A stretch of 64,000 nt of DNA from assembly GCA_029204225.1 (NCBI GenBank), contig CM055100.1:60590560-60654559 (forward strand). The letters are read 5' to 3'. The notes under the pieces are model-generated. The model did no database searches. It saw only the letters and a list, made by a program, of their open reading frames with translations, and was not told where the DNA came from. Both the position numbers and the translations under genes were made by a program. Below, piece after piece: positions 52,401 to 60,487 of the stretch. Position 1 is the stretch's first letter. The number at the start of each line of letters is the position of its first letter. Source of the DNA: Diphasiastrum complanatum (Eukaryota > Streptophyta > Lycopodiopsida > Lycopodiales > Lycopodiaceae).

Positions 52401-53826
52401 AATTTCCTTTCTTTTAAAAGCTGTAGGCCTTTCGGAGGTAGTTTAAGTGCGTCTAAGCTTGCTTGGGTACTAATTCGCTGGAGGTTTTAGTAATTATGAT
52501 TTTAGTGTGCAAGTTTCTTCAAATCATGTGTAATGTACGTACAATTTGAATGCTGTCGATGTTCAGGTCGAGGTCCACGAGAGTCTGGACTGAATAAATC
52601 CTCACTTCGAAGGAATTTGTGTAGGAAGCTTCATCTACTGATAGTGGAACATATGAAGTTATATGCTTAGTGATCACACAAGGGAGCAAAACCTCCTTAT
52701 AGTCTCCTATCCGCCAGCCATTTACCATCTCAAGTTTGGATCTTATATAAGCTTTACTTGAGGACAGTTTGACTTCTCATCTATTTTTTCTAAGTTTTGC
52801 TTTTCTTGAATTCTACTGATAAGACGTAAGTAGTGTTGGATGGTTAAGATTCTTGTTTTTTGAGTTCTATACGGTTGCATAAGTATAGAGCCTTAGCCTT
52901 TTTTCTTTGCATGTAAATGGAAAGATGGTAGGAACTGGTTTCTATTCTGCAAGCAAGGACCACATCTTGCATAATTGTCTCAAGTGCTGTCCTAAATAGT
53001 AGGTGTACGTCTGGACTGAATAAAATTCCTACTTCGAAGGAATTTTGGTTTAGGAAGATCTACTGACAATGGAGCATATGACGTTATATGCTCATTGATC
53101 ACACAAGGGAGCAAACATTTTATAGTCTCCTATCTGCCAGCCATTTACCATCTCAAGTTTGGATCTTATATAAGCTTTACTTAAGGACAGTTTTGACTTC
53201 TCTATTTTTTGTAAGTTTTGCTTGTCTTGAATTCTACTGATAAGACGTAAGTAGTGTTGGATGGTTAAGATTCTTGTTTTTTGAGTTCTATACGGTTGCA
53301 TTAGTATGGATCCTTGTCCTTTTTTCATTGCATGTAATTATTTTAAGCTTATTATGGAAAGATGGTAGGAACTGGTTTCTATTCTGCAAGCAAGGACCAC
53401 ATCTTGCATAATTCTGTCTCAAGTGCTGTCCTAAATAATAGGTGTACATCTGGACTGAATGAAATCCCTACCTCGAAGGAATTTTGGTTTAGGAAGCTTC
53501 ATCTACTGACAATGTAGAATATGACGTTATATGCTCATTGATCACACAAGGGAGCAAACATTTTATAGTCTCCTATCCGCCAGCCATTTACCTTCTCAAC
53601 TTTTCATTTAGGTCTCAATCACACTTTATAAGCTTTATTTAATGACAGTTTATATATTACCTAGTTTTAATTCACAGGCTGTCACTGCAGAGAAAACTCA
53701 AGCAGCTTTTTCTTTAAAGCATAAATTATTATTCTTATGGAGTCAACCTGGTGTTTTCAGGCGGAGACAGAGATTGCTCCCAGGGGGCCTAGGAAAGCTC
53801 AAGCTAGTTTGCGAAGTACGTCATAG
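46490..53826 (+). CDS. RPL17: 60S ribosomal protein L17 (uL22), seven coding exons
   Basis: Joining 46490-46492, 46843-46879, 49540-49580, 49907-50137, 50910-51012, 51660-51727 and 53761-53826 gives an uninterrupted 182-residue protein starting [20 protein letters not shown] and ending SLRSTS. It matches plant uL22 throughout: [96 protein letters not shown] and [16 protein letters not shown], with a variable C-terminus. All introns are GT-AG. uL22 sits at the nascent peptide exit tunnel of the large ribosomal subunit. The first exon carries only the ATG. An in-frame ATG at 46837 just before the acceptor would give MQVKY without splicing, but the family N-terminus MVKY supports the spliced start. 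Introns total about 6.8 kb. Confidence 0.97.
47020..47345. repeat. 162-base tandem duplication in RPL17 intron 2
   Basis: Copies at 47020-47181 and 47182-47343 share TAATATATTCG, AGAAGCAAGCATGCGAGCTG and CCTCAGCCGCAGGCTTTTG with only a few substitutions, so the event is recent. No splice or coding consequence is evident. Confidence 0.9.
47800..48065. repeat. Repeat with GGATCGC/GCGGATC words in RPL17 intron 2
   Basis: The stretch contains multiple short inverted words: TCTGGTCCCGGATCGCAC, ATTCCGGATC, and GCAGCGGATCGCAATCCGCTGC near 48039-48060, whose ends GCAGCGGAT and ATCCGCTGC are exact reverse complements. Earlier AAATCGTTTGTGCAGAAACG and AAACGATTTGCAG also pair. It fits the foldback class found elsewhere in this window. 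Confidence 0.55.
48470..48508. repeat. (CA)n and AT-rich microsatellite
   Basis: A CACACA run followed by repeats of ATATT lies just left of the palindromic repeat at 48521. Simple sequence with no gene. Confidence 0.8.
48515..48965. repeat. Palindrome-bounded repeat, GAACCGT core (RPL17 intron 2)
   Basis: The left end has GAACCGTGGACGGTTC (48521-48536) and TGAACCGTACGGTTCA (48561-48576). The right end is a perfect 36-base palindrome at 48906-48941 made of GAACCGTACCACGGTTC and its complement. Both ends carry ATTAATTAATT runs just inside. The interior has repeated GAGTGCCAAAAACAGTG. The same plan and core recur at 51074-51481 and 55148. Possible imperfect 8-base duplications, ACATCGTA and ACATCATA, flank it. 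Confidence 0.75.
48980..49040. repeat. Small foldback with GGAACA core (RPL17 intron 2)
   Basis: CCCATGTTCTGGAACA and TGGAACATGGAATG around 48989-49022 pair with one another (CATGTTC / GAACATG) around a short loop. It is preceded by CATAATTGCTGCCC, similar to CATAATTGCCCGC before the GGAATG-type repeat at 54345. Confidence 0.5.
50415..50590. repeat. Palindrome-bounded repeat, GTCCGG core (RPL17 intron 4)
   Basis: The left part contains CCGTGTCCGGGTCCGGACGTG; the right part contains GGACGCGTCC, GGTCCGGACGCCGGA and CACGTCCGGCC. T-rich and A-rich runs lie between. Architecture is the same as the GAACCGT repeats but with a different core. Confidence 0.65.
51074..51481. mobile_element. hAT-like MITE with GAACCGT palindromic ends (RPL17 intron 5)
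   Basis: Terminal inverted repeats CATAGAA and TTCTATG are flanked by a direct 8-base duplication CTGTGATC, the target duplication length of hAT elements. Inside the left end are CCCACGGTTCT/AGAACCGTGGG and the hairpin CGTACCACGGTTC/GAACCGTGGTACG. Inside the right end is AAGAACCGTACGGTTCT. The interior holds repeated CACAGATTTCACAGATGAT. It has no coding capacity, so movement would depend on a transposase in trans. Confidence 0.72.
51863..52057. repeat. 49-base tandem repeat, four copies (RPL17 intron 6)
   Basis: Units start at 51863, 51912, 51961 and 52010. Each has TGAGATTTTTTACGTAGTTA-like sequence, CTGGGTTCCATCAAGTCTGC and TTTAACTCG, with the last copy most diverged. The copies abut directly, so this is a minisatellite and not a CRISPR array. 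Confidence 0.9.
52570..53650. repeat. Array of about 430-base units, two and a half copies (RPL17 intron 6)
   Basis: TCTGGACTGAAT recurs at about 52584, 53010 and 53449, each time followed by a CTTCATCTACTGA-type segment, TGATCACACAAGGGAGCAAA and CAGCCATTTACC. The first two units also share TTTGGATCTTATATAAGC and a GTAGTGTTGGATGG segment. The third is shortened before exon 7. Confidence 0.9.
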
Positions 53827-54344
53827 TTGTGAAGCTAGCCATCTTCTGTCCAACAAATTATTATTGGTGCTACTAGACTTTGGATTGGTTTATTAACACA
53901 GATCTTAGTTCTGTTTGTGTTGCCTTTGCAATAGCTGCAAGGATGTTATGAGGATGTGACCACTTAAAGCACTACCATTTAATCGAAAGATTTTGTTTGC
54001 CTTTTCCTGCAAAGCTCTGCAGAATTGAAAGATGGCTCCAGTTTTTGAAAATCAAGGGCTAAAGGTTTTAAAATGAGTCCTGAAACGTTGCATGGAGGGA
54101 TTTTTTAATTGTGCATTTATTTTCTAAAATGGCAGTTCATGGAGCATTTTCAGTCACATTGTCTAATGCCAGCCTAGATTTTAGTCTCAGAAATTCGATA
54201 AAAAAGAAACTGAGCCATTTGCATTTTGACAGGTAACATATATTGCAACTATTTGATATAGTGCATAGTTTGTCACAGGTAGCAAGAATTTGACATAGTG
54301 CATAGTTTGTCAAATCTGTTTCATAAACAAGACTTCATTTCCAC

Positions 54345-54420
54345 CATAATTGCCCGCTCCATTCCGGAATGCCTTCTGGAACTCGTTCCATTCCGGAATG
54401 TGGGCAGAATTTTTTTTGTA
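54345..54420. repeat. Foldback with CCATTCCGGAATG core
   Basis: CTCCATTCCGGAATGCC and GTTCCATTCCGGAATGTGGG are two palindromic units within 60 bases, followed by a T run. It belongs to the same general class as the repeats in the RPL17 introns. Confidence 0.55.
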
Positions 54421-54934
54421 GCTGTTTAACAAAGAAAAAATAATTGTTTGTGCTGGTTATCCTTGCTTACATGATACCAAATGTTCTTGGTGTAATCTTA
54501 TTCATGCTCCCAATGTTAAGAAGTTGGATAGAGAACTCTAACTGGCAGATATTGCGCCTCATGCTCTGTTGGCTCAAGTGCTTCTTGTATGACCTCAGTA
54601 ATCATCATTTATGCATATGCTTAGCATTCATCAGAAATTAGATTGACATTGCAGATTATAAATGTTGTCATGTTTTGTGTAGTGCAGTCTGGTATGTAGG
54701 AGAGATTAGCAATTCCTTTGTTTATCAACAGTGATGATTTTACTCATCATGTTTTGGTTAATGCCTACTCAGGATAGACAGGAATATGCTTTTGTTTACG
54801 ACTGGCACTGGCTTTAATCATCATGATGCTTTTATGAATGCAGTCTGGTCTGTATATAGGACGTGGGATGCATGAAAGCTGACTAGAACTGTTGAAGTAG
54901 TTAGTGCATTTAACTATATTATCAATTTTTTTTT

Positions 54935-55020
54935 GGATAAAAAAAAAAGTTCCGACCAGTATGTTCCGGAACTTACAGTACATTCTGACTTTAAAGGGTC
55001 GGAACCAGTTTCTAAGATTT
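54935..55020. repeat. Foldback with GTTCCGGAAC core
   Basis: GTTCCGACCAGTATGTTCCGG and GGGTCGGAACCAG face each other around TTCCGGAACTTACAG, after an A run. It has short inverted arms, GTTCCGACC versus GGTCGGAAC. Confidence 0.6.
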
Positions 55021-55147
55021 CTACAAAGGTGAATATGGAAGGCAAACATTCATGCCAAACATTAATGCTTTTAAGTGGTATTGTATAGACTATCAGAAAA
55101 ACCCCAATGCTTATGCCAAAGTAATGAATGTTAGAAACATAGAACTT

Positions 55148-55345
55148 ATGGTTCTCAGAACTGTGGGGTGAACCGTACCACGGTTCATGTTAATTAATAG
55201 ATTAATTTCCATTTTCCCCCCAAAACCCCCTCCCAAGGCATTTCTGGTCCTCATTTCACAGATTTCACCAATGGTCCTCAGATTTCACAGATTCAAATGA
55301 TTTCACAGATTTCACAGATGACATGAATATTATCACACACGAATA
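55148..55345. repeat. Truncated relative of the GAACCGT MITE
   Basis: It starts CATAGAACTTATGGTTCTC, the same terminus as the intron 5 element (CATAGAACC), then GTGAACCGTACCACGGTTCATG and the CACAGATTTCACAGAT interior. The right terminus is missing, so no duplication could be checked. Confidence 0.65.
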
Positions 55346-57380
55346 GGCAATAAGACAAGTCCAAAATGTATTGCATTAAATGATAGTGTACAAAACAAAT
55401 CAAAGTGAGCAATTGACCAGTGATGTAGCTTACTAAGTTATGAAAATGAGTTGTGCTATGCACAATCCGTTAAAGGAACACTTCACTACTCTTGCCAATG
55501 TCTAATCAACCAATCAACAAGTTGCCAATTAATCACTACTCACTCATTCTTGATACATTTATGTAAAGTTGTTGGATGTTTACAAGATTAGTAGGCCAAA
55601 TGATCTTTTAAAGTACATGCAATACTTGAGTAGTGAGAAATGTACAAAGACGATAATTAGCTGTTGAAATTTGAGAATGGGAGTTTGGATGTTGTACTGG
55701 GCATCACAAAAGCACACTCTTTGTGAAAGAAAAGTACAATTAGGACCATAAACAAATTCAATCTACAAAAGTATTTGCTTGCATTATTATCAACAATTTT
55801 ATCACCAAATGCAAGCTAGATCCTATCTTGATATGTAAGCAAAAGTAATTAAAAGCAAAGTGTAAATGATCAAGGAGGCTTCACACGTGTGAACCTTAGC
55901 TGAACCTCAACCTACTGGTACAAAAAGAGGCTATTGAGTGAAGTACTAACACTAATCAAAGCCATTCCCAAATGCCATGAAGAGCATTCCACCATTCTAG
56001 CACCATAGCCATTGGTTCCTTCCATGCTTGGAAAACATCCTTGAAACCAAAGATGATACTCCTTGAAAATAGTTGCTTTTTCTTGAGACAACTAATGCCT
56101 CCTTGCGTCATAATGATCACAAAGATCCATCATGTTGCCAAGATCACAAAGATTAAGCACACCAAAATTTCCAAGACTATGCATGCTAAAATAACAATTA
56201 TTTTGCATCATTTCTCTAATCTTGTATTCAATGTTAATCTTAGATCGAATGACGATCAACAATTTATTATGGATATAAGTGTCCTTAGAGGATGATTCAC
56301 TTATTCTCATAACAAAATGCCTCTAAACATGAAAAAACACAATCATCCAACACAAGGATGAAGTAACCAATCTTACTTGTATAAAATCCGAGATCAAGTA
56401 TATGGATATACCAATCATATGCTAATAACATGCTATCCAATGAAAAATCATAAAACACCAAATTCTTGTACTCGCTCATAGCATCATAGCTATCAAATGA
56501 AGTTTCTTCATTTCGTTTTCTAATCAAAGTCTTAGTCGTTTATTTGATTATCTAATTGACTATCACATTCGCGCATATATTTCCAATTTCCACACCCATA
56601 TTTCTGCACGCATAATTTAATCATAATGGAACTGCTCTATGAGTACATAGATCAGATTCAGGCATGATTAAAAATGCTGATATCGGTTTGATTTGTTCAA
56701 CCTCTAATCGCGTTCTCTGAAGAAGAATTCGCAGAACCTTTCCACCAGTTCACACCAAGTCTTCTGGCTAAATAAAAGTCCTCACGGTTTAACTTTTCAT
56801 ACTCCTCTTTGATTAAAACAAACTGATACGGACCAATTGACCGTAAGCTGATCAGTACGGCACTCGCCCTGATACAGTGATATAACGGCTTGGCCTATCG
56901 CTAAAACATTGTGTGTTTGGGAAGACTGGACTATGTTTTAAAATGCTATTCAAAACTGTTAAGTAGTATAACTTCTTTTGGACATGAATAACAACCGTCG
57001 TTCAACTATGACACCTGTCTTCCTCACTGAACTAACTTGAGCGGTTTTGTTTTGTGGGATGGTGGCAAGTATCAGCTGGACGTCTTGAAAGTCGTTATGC
57101 CTTATGGTGCTTTCTAGTACTGTATTTTACTTTTCAGTTGTACTTTACCTTGTTGAATTATGAATAAAGGCTTTAAAGAGCTTCAGTCTTGCTTTGTTAA
57201 GAGGAACTAAGTGCGGTCTTGTATCTCTCTCTAACTTGAAACCTTGGTAATAAATACCACCATCTCTAAAATAGTAGAATCGTGCCTCCTAAGCTCCAAG
57301 ATATTCTATGACTATTTGTGGGTAGGGTTACTCTACTGAAGTGATCAACTGTAGCAAATTACTTCTCCGAATTTTGTCTC
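55346..57380. other. Intergenic, no certain gene
   Basis: About 2 kb of AT-rich sequence. The only coding-like patch is the minus-strand frame at 56697-56894. No LTR pair or domain was recognised. Confidence 0.45.
56697..56894 (-). pseudogene. Possible terminal exon or gene fragment of unknown family
   Basis: The minus strand is open for 65 codons to a TGA at 56697-56699, with protein-like composition: SIGPYQFVLIKEEYEKLNRE, DFYLARRLGVNWW, then a Ser/Asn-rich end. An AG near 56875 could be an acceptor. No start codon, no neighbouring exon and no family were recognised, so this may be a captured or decayed exon. Confidence 0.25.
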
Positions 57381-57386
57381 TTATAG

Positions 57387-58282
57387 AGAGACAAATGTGA
57401 AAATATGCAAAATCTAGCTTAATTATTTTTCATTTTCATGTACAAATGTAAATCACACATGTGTGGAGCATGTTCCCATGTGTGAGGAGTAGGCCTAAAT
57501 GTATTAGTTCATTCATGCCATAAATTAGCTTGTTTCATAAAGCAATGTGAAATTAGACAAAAGCTAGTCAGGTAGAAGCATGCCAAGTGTCATCATGAGG
57601 TTGGGCCTCAATCTCCTCATGACTTGTACAAATCAAAATGCATGATTAGGATAGGCGATTAGACATCCTTCTCAAGTCCTATGAGGAGCGGACACATGTC
57701 CTAGATTTTAGAGATGCAAATTGGCAAGTAGTGCACCATAGGTAAAATCCTCATCGCATTGACTTTTGAGGTCCAATCAAATTATGAGGTGCAAATCATG
57801 GATCCAATCATGTTTAGAGGTCCCTACGTGCTTTACTGAGTAGGAACTCGAGCTACCACTATATGGATGTGGCCTCTACTTTGGACCTTTTTGAGAGATA
57901 ATCAACTTTTGGCTTGGAAACTCTTTGTACTTTCTCTCTCTACCCTAGGCGTCAAGGATTTTCTCTCTCTACCCGAGAGCTAGATGTTGGTTTCACTTTT
58001 CCATAATGAAAATTACTTGGTTTTTTCAAGGATATGCATGGAATTTGCTTGACTTTGGTTGATGATTACTTTTTGTGTACAAGAGCTTTTGCCTAGATCC
58101 AAATCTTGTTTGGTAGCTTATAAAAATCCGAGCTGATCAAGATAGATTTGGTAGTGTCATATATGTAGGTCATGTTAGATCTGTCAATTTTTAACAACAG
58201 AGAGATCGAGAGTATTCTAATTAGAAACCTAGCAACAAAAGACTCAACATTTTTTGAGTTTTCTTTACCTTTCACCTTTCAC
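57387..58282 (+). repeat. Possible degenerate solo LTR
   Basis: It begins TGTGAAAATATGC followed by AAAATCTAGCTTAATT, resembling the LTR start of element J, then a CATGTGTGAGG-like word, and ends CACCTTTCACA. Pyrimidine-rich CTCTCTCTCTACCC stretches occur inside. The flanking five bases do not match (ACAAA versus GTGAT), so it is unproven. Confidence 0.4.
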
Positions 58283-58880
58283 AGTGATTCAACTTGCTAA
58301 ATTCCACTTCTTTGATGTTGCCTTGCCACTACTAGTGTGATGCAACTAATGACTTAGAAAATAGTAAAAAGCTAACCCAAATAGTAAAGAATTTCAAAAA
58401 ATTGTAAAGACATCTAAGAACATAACTTTCTCTATTCAGAAAGTTATCAATTCTATCTACCAACTTCCAATCGACCAATTTACTTGATTTATAAGAGATT
58501 TTCATAAATTGTCAATAAACCAATTGAACTAATAGTAAAGTCAAGATCCTAGATGGATATCTTTTACAGTTTTCAACCAAAAACAAGAGTTCATATACAC
58601 AACACTAAGTTTTTTGGAGGGTGTGAGGGTCTTGCATACGAGACAAATATCCCTACTCAATCTATCTACGTGTTAACGTGGCACTCATATGTGTTGCATG
58701 AACAAATTGATGAAAAAATACTGATTGTGATGATGCATATCCAACATAAAATAAAAAAGACTTATAACAATTAACAATTCAAAATAATGTTAAGACTAAA
58801 ATATTGTAAAATTTGATATATAATAATCATGATTATGTAGTTATTTGAAAGTATAATTTTATCAATATTGAAACTTTGTA
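58283..58880. other. Spacer, no gene
   Basis: AT-rich sequence lying downstream of the minus-strand membrane-protein exons. It would contain their 3' UTR. Confidence 0.45.
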
Positions 58881-58882
58881 CT

Positions 58883-59486
58883 CTAATAGCCATTATTAGG
58901 TTCTAAACTATATTTGTTTGGATTGATTTTAAATATAGTATTTTTGTTGTAAGGGAAAAGACCAAATGTATCTGAATTATAATGTCTTTGTTTGTATTGA
59001 AAGTTTATAGAGTTTTTCATCATTGCCGGCTCTTCACCTTCTGTAGAGTTTTCTTGTTTTTGTTTGAATTTTTTGGATGCAACATCACTCTTCTTTTCAT
59101 TAGTTTGGCCAGTTGATTTTTTGAAAGTTTTACGACACACGAAATTACCTGCAACAAGAGCTGATGACAACAATATGAATATAATATTAGATTAATCCAC
59201 CATGTATCAAAACATATTTAGTAATATAGTTCATGGTTGTATCAATTGATATTAAAAATCCCCAAAAATTCAAAAAATTAAAATTCACAATGCATATTAG
59301 TTAAAGAAAAATTATAGAACTATACAATCACACTTTTAGAAAATAAGAGTACATTTAAAAGCTATTTGATGTAATATAGTTACTTTACCGATGATGCACA
59401 TAAATGTGATTCCAATTATTGTGACAACATATGACCAACAAAGCTTTTGAAAATAACATTGCAATCCAGAACTAGAACATAAAGCC
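58883..59486 (-). CDS. C-terminal exons of an unidentified single-pass membrane protein
   Basis: Two exons with good borders splice in phase: 59389-59486 (acceptor TTTTTTGCAG, donor GTAAAG) and 58883-59148 (acceptor CTTGTTGCAG, stop TAG at 58883-58885). The first encodes a Cys-containing juxtamembrane part (ALCSSSGLQCYFQKLCW) and a hydrophobic helix (SYVVTIIGITFMCIIG). The second encodes a basic tail (CRKTFKKSTGQTNEKK), an acidic patch (ENSTEGEEPAMM) and an Asn/Tyr-rich end. By the positive-inside rule the tail should be cytosolic. The codon joining the exons is Gly. Upstream exons were not found and Copia sequence begins about 300 bases further on, so the gene may be disrupted. An ectodomain with cysteines near the membrane and a basic tail occurs in several receptor and fusogen families; I do not assign one. 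Confidence 0.55.
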
Positions 59487-59489
59487 CTG

Positions 59490-59800
59490 CAAAAAACAGA
59501 GAAGATTTAAATCACTAAGATCGTCCATTTCAAATAATAGGATAAAAATTGTTTAAATACAAACAATTTGTTATTAATGCTTTTGTTATCTTAAATAGGT
59601 TAAAACTTTGAAACTATTTTGTCTCTTTTTATGCACTTATTATTGGTTCTGTGTTACAATTCAACTTTTAAGAATTATATCTATAAATACAAATGATTGA
59701 GTGATACCTCAGTTCCATAAATCTGAAATTTTATGTTAAAACTTATAAAATGTAAATGTTGACTAGTTATATTAATATTAATTTTAGAAACAAAGAACAA
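59490..59800. other. Probable intron of the membrane-protein gene
   Basis: AT-rich. A possible 15-base microexon (59708-59722, minus strand) has both an AG acceptor (AAATTTCAG) and a GTATCAC donor, but its reality and phase are unverified. Confidence 0.35.
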
Positions 59801-59804
59801 CTAT

Positions 59805-60165
59805 TATAAGATAAGATCCATACATTTTCTGTTTGTGAAAATATCCAACTAATAAGAATATTTTATAGTTGACATCAATGCTACTGATTGATGCAATCAC
59901 CACAACACTTTTATAAGCACTTCAAGACAAGAAACACAAGATTGCTCACACACCAACAAACTGTGTATTCACACTGCTTTCACGCTATATGTAATGCAAG
60001 TATAAGTGAGTCTAATTAATAGCAACTGAAGGGCTCAAGAAAGATCGGCCCACTATTTAAAAGCAAGAGAGAGAGAGAGAGAGGGTAGCCATCAAATTTG
60101 GCAAGTAACTGTCATATTAGTACACATTGATTATTGCCCTTTATAATTCTCTCCCTCAAGAATTA
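59805..60165 (-). repeat. Probable 3' LTR of a minus-strand Copia fragment (K)
   Basis: On the minus strand a purine tract (CTTGAGGGAGAG, about 60152-60163) follows the RNase H remnant. A promoter-like stretch comes next: CTCTCTCTCTCTTGC, then TTTTAAATAG. Neither LTR end could be fixed. Confidence 0.45.
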
Positions 60166-60294
60166 ATGTCAACTACTTAATAGTAAGCAAACTATTCATG
60201 GAACATGCCTCCATGATAGCATAGTCACTTCCAACTCAGAAAATAAAGCATACTTCATAAGGATAATACAAGCAAGACACAACGCGTGTCCAAT

Positions 60295-60485
60295 AACTTA
60301 CACAACTTTCAAGATATTGATTCAACGCCAAGCTTTAGTCTAATATCTTCAAACTTGCCCCTGGTTAGCAACTTTGTAAATACATCATCAACTTGTGTAG
60401 CCGCAGTACACCGAGCCACACCTATATCTTTTAAATAGAGTTTTTTGTGTATAAAATGATACTTAACTCTGCCTGGTAGCTATTT
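60295..60485 (-). pseudogene. Copia K: RNase H C-terminal fragment
   Basis: Minus-strand KYHFIHKKLYLKDIGVARC followed by ATQVDDVFTKLLTRGKFED and IRLKLGVESIS matches the end of Copia RNase H (usually YHFIREKV ... ADIFTKAL...KFE..R..LGV). It breaks off at about 60485, directly against plus-strand element F. Confidence 0.7.
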
Positions 60486-60487
60486 AA

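Larger units (their letters stand above)
53827..55130. other. RPL17 3' flank with palindromic repeats, no gene
   Basis: No open frame with domain features. It includes two repeat patches listed separately. The RPL17 3' UTR must lie at the start, but I see no unambiguous AATAAA close to the stop codon. Confidence 0.45.

Noticed and set aside
57387-58282. Confident solo LTR
   Set aside because: Termini look right, but flanking bases do not form a target duplication and no second copy confirms the limits; kept only as a possible feature.
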